Positions 23,564 through 33,138 of a stretch of DNA of 64,000 bases are shown one piece after another (the stretch's first letter is position 1; the number at the start of each line of letters is the position of its first letter). The stretch covers positions 38,724 to 102,723 of the forward strand of contig JAPZLL010000034.1 in assembly GCA_036250225.1 (NCBI GenBank), in the 5' to 3' direction. The position numbers were made by a program, and so were the translations under genes. The DNA is from Cercophora sp. LCS_1. Its lineage: Eukaryota > Ascomycota > Sordariomycetes > Sordariales > Lasiosphaeriaceae. Below the pieces are notes generated by a model. That model was not told where the DNA came from, searched no databases, and saw only the letters and a program-made list of their open reading frames with translations.

Positions 23564-26211
23564 TCATCTCACCACCTTTTCAACCTTGACGAGCAACTGC
23601 CCTGGGGATCGTCTTCGTGTGTTCGCGTCGAAAAGATCGATGCACCTATACCCTTGCTGGAGTCTGTCCAGACGGATGCAAGCCCAAGCGACCAGAGGGT
23701 CGCGGAAGTTGCTGGATCGATCTTCTACTCTGAGCCTACAGTTTGAGCACAGTCAGTCAAAATTCCGTTCCGGGACTAGAGAAAGACAAGGACAGGTGTG
23801 TTGACAAGATCAAACAGAACAAGGAAAGTGAGCGCGGACGAGAACGATTGACAATGAAGACGGACGTCTCGACGGCTCCTTGCCTTCCTGCGGCAAGAAA
23901 TAATGCAGCGAGCCGCCATCAAAACTCTGCCACCCGAACCTTCGCTTCGAGCCACCCAGGGACTCTGTGATACTCTGCAAAGACGTTGGAGAGTTCTCGA
24001 CACCGCCATTGCGGAATCTTGCATGGGATGGGTGCGGCAGGCTGCGGATTCTTCCGTCCTTCGGCGGCCCCTTTCCGGAAAAGACGGGTGCAAGATAACA
24101 GAGGGAATGGGGAAGGGGGGAAGGGGGGAGGGGGGAGGGGGGATGGGGGGAAGACACGAGTGGGTCGGGATTCATACCTCAGGAAGCTGAGTTCCTCCAC
24201 GATGTTCTTGACATCGAGGAACTCCAGCGGCGGGGCGTCGAAACCCCAGTCAGGATTGTCGGTCTCACGGGGTGCTGTCTCCCGTGTGTAGTCGAGCGAC
24301 TTGATTTGCTTTTCAACGTGCAGCTCGACCTTCACCACTGGTCGGAACTTCCTATCTCCCCCAACACCGACTCCGCTCTGCCTGCGCACCTCAGGCAAAG
24401 GGAGAAACTGGCCGGCCAAAATCGTGATCCTGAGATCGAGGATCTTGCGCGGAATCGCCTCAACGTCGATGTGGGTGTCGTCGCTCAAGTAACCAGACGG
24501 CTTCAGAACCCAGCCGTTCGTATCGGCAAACATGGCGTCGTTGAGCATCATTCCTTCGTCTGTCTTCTGCCAGTTCATTGCGACCATCTGGGCACCTCTT
24601 CGCCAGTGGAAACTCGGGTCCGGGTTGCTACTGTTGATTCGAGAACCCTTGGGGTAAATTCGCATAAAATAATCACGATTGTGCTCCAGCATTTTCCTCG
24701 CCTTTTCACCGTCCATCGCCAGGGAACTGAACGAATACTCGCTCAGGCTGAAGATGTGACTAGGGGTCTGTGATGCGAGAGAGCGGTGGTCTTCAAAGTG
24801 CTCGCTGTGGGTGTAGATAGCGAGGGCTGCCAGCTCCTCACAGATGGGCGGTTTCGATCGGATGTCGGTGATCTGCAGGGTCCTCCCTCGCTCTACCTCG
24901 GCCTCGGTCAAGCAATCATCAGAAAGCCTCTTGACCTTGATGAGGATCTTATGACATAGGTCTTCGAGCAAAGGCTGCCGTTCGTTCGGGTCGCAGCTGT
25001 CGATCGGTTTGTCAAGAAGGAGATCACCCCACTCCTCTTTCATGATCTGCACCATGACACGCTGTTGATCGCCATCAGCACCAACCTCAAGGCTAACGAT
25101 GATTGGGAGCGGGTTGGTCTTGAATGCGCTCTGTCGCACAGCTCGGCAGACGTCTCGAAAAGAAACTGTCGATGTCATGGTTCCGTGGTGGTGGACGACA
25201 GGTTCGCCTCGGATCTTTGTTCGGGACGTGGACGAATCCCTTGATCTCAGCAGTCGGTCACTGAGACGGTCGCTGAGGCGGTCGTTGAGATCTTTCGGGT
25301 CCAATGTTGTCCCGCTGTCTCTTGGCTGTGGCGTCCTCGGCTGTGGTGTTGTTGGGTTGCCTGCCTGGCCAATGCTTGCGGCGCGACTGTGTCCTCCCAA
25401 TTTGGCGGACACAAGCTGCTTCCAGGAGTCAGGGTGGAGTCTTGGTAAAGATGGGGACGAGTTGTTTCGTCGATGTGCGATGCCCGGGGCCGGGTTTGGC
25501 GACCTCGAGGGCGTCCTGTGCCCGACATTCTGGCTCGGATTTGGCGACCTTGAGGGCGTGCGCGTCGAGGGACCATTCCACACATCAATTTCGATGCATC
25601 GACATCCGCTTGTCAAAACCTGTGCTTTGTCAGAACACGTCGTCTCGGGAACAGGGGGAAAAACGCACAGCTGTGTACGCCTCGGCTGAGCTCCGCGACG
25701 AGAGTTGGTTTCCTTCTAGATATGTGTTGTGACTGCTGCTGATAAAGTAGTTGCTAAGTGGTTTGGTCGGTGGGTTTTCGTCGGCGCGGATCTTGCGTGC
25801 AGCTCGCCAAGCAGCCTCGTTGTTGAGCCAAACAAACAAGAATTCTGGGAATGTGTAGTATGCGGACTCGAGAGGTTCCACATATTTTAGCCCCTGAGTC
25901 TCTTTCAAGAATGAAAGGAACTTCTCGCGCGACAGCTTTCGATCCCCGCCACACAGGGTCCTGTGCAGATTCTCAAGATGGGCCCGGACCGAATCGGCGC
26001 ACGCTGCCCCAAGTGGCCCACCATCGTGAACAACCAAATGCCCGAGGGCCCCCAATATTCCGTGAATCGCTGCACCTTTCAGCGCAGCCCGAGGCCGGTT
26101 GGGAGAGCCGCGGCCGAAGGTGGACATCCTACGCATGAAGGATGGCTTTTCCTTCGGCTTCTCGGCGCGAAACTGGAAGCGAAGCATGATTAGGACGGGG
26201 CCACAGAACAT
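23564..26211 (-). CDS. Phosphoinositide-specific phospholipase C (delta-type)
   Basis: Minus-strand exons are 26211-25669, 25619-24178 and 23729-23564, giving 716 residues. Intron 1 is 49 bp; intron 2 is 448 bp. An EF-hand-like region (about 70-130) precedes the X box, LSNYFISSSHNTY with catalytic His161 and Asn162, then CRCIEIDVW with Glu191 and Asp193. A second histidine cluster, HHHG, is at 324-326. A Y box with SKPPICEELAALAIYTHSEHF follows, then a C2 domain whose end (VAWACIRLDRLQQGYR and LLVKVEK) is encoded only in the last exon. The enzyme would hydrolyse PIP2 to IP3 and diacylglycerol at the membrane. An unusual low-complexity insertion of roughly 120 residues (198-319) separates the two halves of the X domain. 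A further 5' coding exon is possible, since frame 26190-26426 looks coding-like but does not splice in phase. Confidence 0.9.
23730..24177 (-). other. 448-bp intron of the phospholipase C gene
   Basis: The donor is GTATGA at 24177 and the acceptor CTCAG at 23730, with CTGAC branch sites about 25 bp upstream of the acceptor. Splicing here joins AG to A and restores the conserved C2-domain reading frame. It is seven to ten times longer than the other introns of the window and contains the G6-run block. Confidence 0.8.
24115..24150 (+). repeat. Five G6 runs: potential G-quadruplex
   Basis: Five blocks of six G are separated by one or two A/T bases on the plus strand, so the minus-strand transcript carries C6 runs. 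The loops are short enough for a very stable intramolecular quadruplex in the DNA template strand. Confidence 0.85.
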
Positions 26212-29200
26212 TGAGAGGGTGCGTTCGGAAGAGGGAGCAGGTAGTCCTCGGGCACAAACTTACACTGAAGCACATCATCGGGTGGCAGAGGACCAATTGG
26301 TTTGACTGGCTTGTCTCTCGGGTCACGAGGAGAGCCCGGTGCTCTGAAGAAAGAGCCCGATTCCTTTACTACCGGAACATCGAATCGGGGCTTGACACGA
26401 CCGCGACGGAGCCCAATTTGCTTCAAGATGGACGACGTCCGAGAGGAAGTGGAAGCTCAGAGAGCGAAGCAAAAGAAAAAAAGAGCTTCCGGGCGAAGGA
26501 ATGGGGGCAGGGGGTCTGTTAAGCCAAACCCACGAAGGTCAGTGGAGGTTGCAAGGGTGTGCGGGTCGTTCCCCAGCTGCGGGCAGAGCCTCGCCCCCGC
26601 GCAATCAATCGCGAACCAATTGACTTGGCAAGTCGCCCCGCTGTCGCTCTCCGCCGCAGCGTTCTGGTGGCCCGAAGAATTGGTTCAGGAACGGTCTGGG
26701 ACACGACAGGGTGTGCAAATGATCGACTCAACACGGCAGTAGATAGATCCTCCTGGAAGCTGGAAGCGGTGCCTTCCTTGAAGAACAGAGTGAAATATTG
26801 ACGGTTCCTTGCTCTCCATGCGTTAGGAAGCTGATCTGGTCGTGGAATTGGGAATGGGACTACGGCGGGCTGTGCATCAACCTTTCGGCGACCACGGATC
26901 GTCGTCCCAGAGAGCAAATGGCTAGAACAACGGAGCATGATCCTTGGCCACACAGAGCTCCCGTGCTTACTGCGGAGTAGAGCGACCTTCGTCTCGTCTA
27001 CCGTCAGCCCTATCACACCCCAAACATGGTCCAACCGTGAAGCGACCTGCATTGAGCCGGGGACCCCCTCTGCTGGCTTGGTGGCTGTGCTGTTTTTCGC
27101 TGGCGGAGATGCACTCAGGACTTGCATTTCCTCCGAACCACACTCGTCCGGCGCTCATCACCGCAGTGGGGGGACCTTCCAATGAGGAGGAAATGCAGAG
27201 ACCTAGATCGCCGAGGCTGCAACAATGAGAAATATCTTGGGGGAGGCGCTGCCGACTGTGTGACGGACGGAAAGCCAATCTCACGGCGCCGTTGCAACAA
27301 ACACAGAACGGCGGGTCTCGTTCCTCAATCTGCCCGCTCTCAACCTCCCTCTGCTTTGGCTGGCGTTTGACGTGCAAATCCGGCTTTTGTGAGGTCCAAA
27401 CAAGACATCGCGCCGCCCGGAGAAAGACTTGGCAAGAGAAAATCACTGGGGGATGGGACGAGAGACTGGTTGCCAATCAGACCGACGCCTCCCCGACCGA
27501 TGAGGGGCATCCACCCCGGCCTCAGGCCTTTGCACAGCCCCCTGAGGCACAGCCTGCTGCTGCAGCAGCACAAGCAGGCAACGAGCATTTCATAGTTGCA
27601 ATCAACAACACACACAGTCAACCGCCAATATTGCCGGTTTGATGAAAGTCAACTGAAACCTGACTCCCAGTCCTGGAGACAGCTCGATATTGGCGCGTGC
27701 TCAGGCACAAATGCAACCCGATGCAAGTAGGTACGAGTCAATTCCGCAAGAGGCTGCATCTCCATCGTTGCCCTCGTTCGTCACACGGCGCTGGAATTTT
27801 TGCAGACGCGGATGAGGAAAAAGCCAATGCTGAACTAACCCTCAGATGCGGATGGCTGCGTCCCAATTCCGCTTGCCCAAAGCAAGCTCCCTCGCCGTGT
27901 GGGTTATCAGCGAAACTGTGGGCCCCGGCGTTCGCCGACCGCACCGAACGACTGCCACCGAAGCGGTGTGCTCCCGTCCCGGACTGCGCGGGAACAACAG
28001 CTTCCCAAGCCAGCAAAAAGCGGGGTAACGATACCGCGCGTGCACCGGCGGCGCTGCCACGATCGTCCCGTCCGGCCAAAGAGTCATTCCAAGAGAATCC
28101 CCCAAAACTCGGCGCCGCGTCAATCCGGCGATGGCTCCCGATCGAGCGGACGTCCAATCGCTCGACGATCCTGTTTCCCCCGCCTTGGGCAAGCCCCGAC
28201 TTTCAGTCCTTGACAAAATAAACGACACACACAGAAAAGTCGAAGGGATATTCATCCATTGGAAAGGAGTGAATCCAAGATTCCAATGCATCACTCAATA
28301 TTTCAATGACTAAAACTTTATTGAAAAGGCTTTGGGCTTTTTCGCTGGCGCCTACAGGGATTTTTAATACCTGTCCGGGCCGCTTGAAGGGGCATCATCT
28401 GGATTCAGTGTGCCGATTATTTTGTCACCAACTTGGGCGGCTCGTAGCGAGACCCGAACGCGGGAAACACACCCCGGCAGGCGCTGCGACTTTGCAGTTT
28501 GCGCCGTGGTAGAGTAAATGCGGCTACGTGGGATGAAGCTAGCCCATACATGGCGGGATTCCTTCCGTGGGGATGTTCGGTGGCACAGCTTTTGCTTGAA
28601 TCTTGGCCTCCGATGTCCCGTGGCGCTCCGCCTCCCCCGTGCTTCCTTGACCGGACCGGGGCCTTCAGGCCTGGTCCCGCCGTCAGGCGTGGGTCACATC
28701 TCGGGTAGAGCAGAGCTCTTTGTTGGCGTTGCTGATGTCATTGGTGTTTTTGGTGGAGTTTTCCAGCAAGTCCACGGAGCGAAGCAGTCGGCGCATTCCG
28801 GCACGACAAACGTCTTACACCATCAGTGCAATTTCTGTCCTTCCATTTCCATGGATAAGTATTCCCAACAAAATCAAGTTTGTTGGCTTCTGAATGCTAG
28901 TTTCCCCTCACCCCCTTGCACAGCCACAGTGACAACACACATCGCAGGAAGGAGTTCAAACGCATTGCTCGAGTAGTCTTCTCGATGCACATCTGACTTT
29001 ACCCCACAGACAATCGCACAATGTGCTAGTGAGTTCAACACATAATAATTCATCACCTTCGTAACCGCTTTTGACTATGAATACACAAAGGGGAGGCCAT
29101 TGCCAACCCACTTCCAAACTTCAACCAGCCTCCGTTTCCTCCAGTTAGGGTATAACTTCCTGCTCCATCCTTCACCTCCGTCTCGTTCACCGGTCTCGTC

Positions 29201-29517
29201 AATCTCGTGCCGATAGCACCGTATCTGGCCCCATCAAGAACAAAATATCCCTTTGAATGCGCCGTACCGGCCCCACTGTATGTAATGCAGCCGCCTTGAA
29301 GGTCGGCAAGATCTGGAACAAAAGAAAAGCCCAACCCCAATGTTCTGTCATGATAAATGATTGGTATCGCCAACCTTTTTCTGGTCGTATGTCGAATATG
29401 GTACAACTCCATTGCGGAGATTTAATGGCATGCGTGAATAAGAAGAATGGAATGAATGAGTGTAGCGCTGAATGCAAATAAATCAATTGTAAACGCCGAG
29501 GATGCTGTGTGGGTTTA
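26212..29517. other. 3.3-kb gene-poor region between two minus-strand genes
   Basis: The part next to 26.2 kb is the phospholipase C promoter and possibly a non-coding or unrecognised 5' exon. The part next to 29.5 kb is the 3' region of the serine-rich gene. Minus frame 26519-27127 (202 codons) begins without ATG and shows no motif. Minus frame 29053-29412 is also unconvincing. I see no repeat or mobile element. Confidence 0.35.
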
Positions 29518-32500
29518 TCAACCCCAAATCGGAGCATTTCGGTAGGCCGGTGAATTGTAGCTGTGGAGGACGCGGTAGGGAGGGTTCCCACCGGCAGTGC
29601 GGCTGATGCTGCGGTTGCGATGGTGGCCGCGAGGAACGTAAGGAGGGTAGCGACTGTCTTGAAGGCCGACGCCGTATCCGGGATCGAACTGGCTGTTGCT
29701 GTTCCAAGGATCGTAAATCGGTTTGGGTTGCGCAGTATACCCATTCGACATGGACGGGGCATAACCGTATTGAACACGTCTCTGCTGGTGATTCCAACCA
29801 TCGTAGCTCGAGCGATGCCTGAGCGGTGGCTTTGCAGTACGGACTTGCCATGCCTGAGCACTACTCGGGCGCTGGATGCCGTAACCTGCCTGGCCCGGGG
29901 CGGGAGACATTGAGTCGCGACGACCGCCTCCATGAACCGAGTTGGATCGCGAGGCCGTCCGGGAGCCATCATGATCAGTCTGAACATCCCAGTTTGGGGG
30001 AGCGTTCATGGGCTGAGAGTGGCGGAACGAGTTAATTCGTCGAGGATCCATGGGCGGGATGGGAGGAGAGTCGCCAGACTGCTCAGACGCGCTGTCAAAC
30101 CCTTGGGGATAAGTCGGATAGCTTTGAACGCTGTCTCTGCTGAGCTTCCTCGTCAATGAGGGTTGGGCGGACGGATAGCTATGGATGCTCTCCCTGCTGG
30201 CTTTGCGACTGAGGCTGGCGGTTGAAGATTGAGCCCGCAACGGCGGGGGAACCCTAAGGGAGCCCGGCCTCCGGGCAACCATACTGACCGGCGGTGACGC
30301 CTTTGCCTGTTCTGGAGCAACTGCACGCGCGAGGAGTGGGCTAGGAAGAGCGGGAGAGGGGAGATTCAGCGGCGAGTTAGCGAGACCCGGGGACCTCATC
30401 TCCAAATGTCGAAAGGTAGACTCGGTGATACTGAGTGTCCTGCTCACAACCTGCGGAGAAAGCGACCCCTCACGGCTACTTGCCATCGCAATCAAGGCGG
30501 CGTCGTAGGCATTTTCCCCTAGGCTCGTGTGGACTGAAGTGTAAGTACTCAGTTCGGCCTCAGAAATGAAAATGCTGTCAGGCGATGCGTTCTTTGCCGG
30601 CGGTGCTTGCGCGGCGGACTTGACAGATGGTTGGCGATCTGGCACTGGCTTTCGAGCAATCGGCTTCCTCGGTATCATGTGTGCCGCAACAAGCGCGATC
30701 GAGGTGGGCACTGCCTGTAGAGTATGTCTCCAGGAGGCTTCTTTGCCCTCGCCTGCATCCTCAGCTGCCGATTCTATGACAGGAGGGACAGAGAGAATGC
30801 TGCTGAGTGGCTCGTGACTAACCTCCACGCTGCCAACACTGAAAATTGTTTTCAGTGTATCCAAGCTGGCTCGCGGCTTAAGGGCAAGCTTTCTCGTGGT
30901 CAGAGGGAACAGCCCGCTATGCTCGTGGAGTTTATGCTCGACGTGGTGGGGTATGGCGGGGACGCTGGCCTTCTCTTCGACATGCGTGGCATGTACCGTC
31001 AAGGGAACAGGCGCAGGGCGTCGGGCACTGCTGAGGAGTCTCTGAAGCTTGCTCGGTTTGTGCGAGCCACTGCCGATGCTCAGAGCAGACAGGGAGCGGT
31101 CCGATCTTGTTGACTTTGCGCTGACGGGCGTACGAGGTATCGATTCTGGAGACTTCGGGCCTTGATCAGGGGACCGATGACTCTTGATCGGGGCCGGGGT
31201 AGCTTTGGCTCGGGAGCTTGAACTTGCGCGCCCGGCACTGGAACCACTCATCCTCGTCCCGGTACTTGCCCTCGACTGGGTAGGGGAAACGGGAGGGTAA
31301 TCCTTAGGCGGGACAGGAGGTGGCGGAGCTTCGCGCTGTGGGGGCACCATATGAGACGCATGGCTCAGGCTGGACAGGCTACGTTCCTCAGGCTGCACCG
31401 AGACTGCCCGATAGCTCGACTCAGAGAGCCTCTTCTCGAGCGGTAGAGTGAGCTCCCGTTCCCGAGCCTTGGACTGGAAGGACCGCAGGGACACGTTCGA
31501 GCTGTATCCCGAGTCCGCCTTTGTCAGGGGTTTGTGTGAGGACTCGGAGAGGCTCCTGCCCGATGCAAAGCCGCTGTCGGTTCGCGAGACAGTCCTCGCC
31601 ACACCACCATCGATCGGTACGGATGGCTTCGCGCTGGGATCTTGGCGAACATCCAGCACCTCATCCACCGAGTACTCTGTCTGAGGCTCATCCTCGAACA
31701 AGTGATCGTCGAGGGCGGTAGCCTTGGAAGTGGTTTGCAGCTTGGGGCTTATGGGCAGGGGGTCTTGCAGGGAAAACGGGCTGAACGTCAAGTCAGCCAG
31801 GTAGTCGGGCACATCAGTCATCGCCGAGACCGACTTTCCAGACGTCGGACCAGAGGAAACACTAACAACATCCAGATGAAGAAAGGACGTGGTATGGGGA
31901 CTCAGCGACATGGGACGGGGCTGTGGTGCCGCGATATTGGGGGCAGCCACACGTGCAGGGTCAGCGGCGACACCAAGTTGCTCGGCTTGTGGTCCTGAAA
32001 AGTAGTCACTTCGCCCGCCGGGGTGCCCCTGGCTCGTGTCCCCCATTTTGCGGCTCTTCTCAGCCTCAGGGCTGACCGGGCTCGCCGCGCCGTTGACGAT
32101 GCGTAGTGACCCAAGTTTGAACGCTCCAATGGATTGATACTCGTCTTCGCATGGCGTCACCACACGCGGCACACCTGGATCACGAATGCGTGGGGGCATC
32201 GACAGAACACCGCTTCTGTGGGACTCGAACGATTGCTGTCGTGACAAGCTCGGCGTTGGAGGGTGGCTGAAACGGAAATTCGGTCTCGAAGAGCCTTGGC
32301 TTTCGTGCGTCGAGTTGGATCGTGTTGCTACACCGGGCTTCCGGATCACAGATCGCCTTCTAACAGGCATGTACAGCGACAGGTCCGAATTGGCTCGGCT
32401 TATCGTAGTGCTGGGTGGGTTGGTCGGGTTCGAGCTCTTCCAAGTGGTTTCGGTGACCACTGTCATTTTATTTTCCGACATGGCCATTGCAGTCTCGAAT

Positions 32501-33138
32501 CTCGTGTCTTCTGTCAAGTTCAAGAGACGCTTCGCCTCGTAAGAGGACATATCGTAATTCCACGATGTTCGGGATCCCGCAGGGGGGGGGTGCCAGCTGC
32601 AATCATGGTCAGCAAGTGTCAACAACCACGCCATCAGGAAACAAGGCACATACGTCTCAGGCGCCGGGCGTCCATAATAGGACACTGCCGATTCATACGT
32701 CATAGAATTGGCCCTTCCGAGTCTGTCGCCGAGTCTGTCCGCAACCCTCGCAACAGGACCAATGCTGCGCTGCCGGCGGGGCTCATCCGAACCTGGGCTC
32801 CCCTGGGAGGACCTGGACCGGAACAGACTTCTTCTTCTCGACTCCTTTTGCTGGACCGACACGGCGGAGGCGCTCCTCTCCATCCGTTGGGGCTCAGGGG
32901 GTCGGACGTCGACGTAGGGCTCGGATGCGGAAGAGGTCGTAGGTGTAGACGCGGGCGAGGGAGGCGGAGGTAGGAAACTCATACGGGCATTGGAGAGGCG
33001 TTTAGAACTATTTGAGAAGCCGCCTGGGCTTAACAGGCCTGCTGTCGCATGATTGCCCGTCTTTGGCTTTGACAATCTGTGGGACCGTCGCCGGGGAGAG
33101 TCCAAGGCGTTTAGGGGTGAGGATTGGGAATTGCCCAT
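29518..33138 (-). CDS. 1187-residue Ser/Pro-rich protein with N-myristoylation motif
   Basis: Minus-strand exons are 33138-32654 and 32596-29518. The 57-bp intron (GTATGT, GCTGAC branch, TGCAG) is a multiple of three, so unspliced reading also stays open, but the splice signals are very good. I chose the ATG at 33138 because it sits in a strong ccaccATGG context and gives MGNSQSSP, matching the MGxxxS myristoylation pattern; a GTG eight codons upstream is unlikely. A basic patch (SPRRRSHRLSKPK) follows, which would reinforce membrane binding. The rest is rich in serine, proline and arginine, with many S/T-P and R-x-x-S phosphorylation-like sites and no globular domain I recognise. A membrane-associated signalling scaffold is an inference. 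The C-terminal part is rich in tyrosine, asparagine and glycine. Confidence 0.8.
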   Translation of the reverse strand: MGNSQSSPLNALDSPRRRSHRLSKPKTGNHATAGLLSPGGFSNSSKRLSNARMSFLPPPPSPASTPTTSSASEPYVDVRPPEPQRMERSASAVSVQQKESRRRSLFRSRSSQGSPGSDEPRRQRSIGPVARVADRLGDRLGRANSMTYESAVSYYGRPAPETYVPCFLMAWLLTLADHDCSWHPPPAGSRTSWNYDMSSYEAKRLLNLTEDTRFETAMAMSENKMTVVTETTWKSSNPTNPPSTTISRANSDLSLYMPVRRRSVIRKPGVATRSNSTHESQGSSRPNFRFSHPPTPSLSRQQSFESHRSGVLSMPPRIRDPGVPRVVTPCEDEYQSIGAFKLGSLRIVNGAASPVSPEAEKSRKMGDTSQGHPGGRSDYFSGPQAEQLGVAADPARVAAPNIAAPQPRPMSLSPHTTSFLHLDVVSVSSGPTSGKSVSAMTDVPDYLADLTFSPFSLQDPLPISPKLQTTSKATALDDHLFEDEPQTEYSVDEVLDVRQDPSAKPSVPIDGGVARTVSRTDSGFASGRSLSESSHKPLTKADSGYSSNVSLRSFQSKARERELTLPLEKRLSESSYRAVSVQPEERSLSSLSHASHMVPPQREAPPPPVPPKDYPPVSPTQSRASTGTRMSGSSAGRASSSSRAKATPAPIKSHRSPDQGPKSPESIPRTPVSAKSTRSDRSLSALSIGSGSHKPSKLQRLLSSARRPAPVPLTVHATHVEEKASVPAIPHHVEHKLHEHSGLFPLTTRKLALKPRASLDTLKTIFSVGSVEVSHEPLSSILSVPPVIESAAEDAGEGKEASWRHTLQAVPTSIALVAAHMIPRKPIARKPVPDRQPSVKSAAQAPPAKNASPDSIFISEAELSTYTSVHTSLGENAYDAALIAMASSREGSLSPQVVSRTLSITESTFRHLEMRSPGLANSPLNLPSPALPSPLLARAVAPEQAKASPPVSMVARRPGSLRVPPPLRAQSSTASLSRKASRESIHSYPSAQPSLTRKLSRDSVQSYPTYPQGFDSASEQSGDSPPIPPMDPRRINSFRHSQPMNAPPNWDVQTDHDGSRTASRSNSVHGGGRRDSMSPAPGQAGYGIQRPSSAQAWQVRTAKPPLRHRSSYDGWNHQQRRVQYGYAPSMSNGYTAQPKPIYDPWNSNSQFDPGYGVGLQDSRYPPYVPRGHHRNRSISRTAGGNPPYRVLHSYNSPAYRNAPIWG

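Noticed and set aside
23919..24177. Direct read-through of the phospholipase C frame into the C-rich stretch
   Set aside because: It yields a proline-rich tail unlike any PLC. Splicing at 24177/23730 restores the conserved end of the C2 domain.
29053..29412. 119-codon minus-strand frame downstream of the serine-rich gene
   Set aside because: Glycine-rich but without motif; most likely 3' UTR of the upstream gene.
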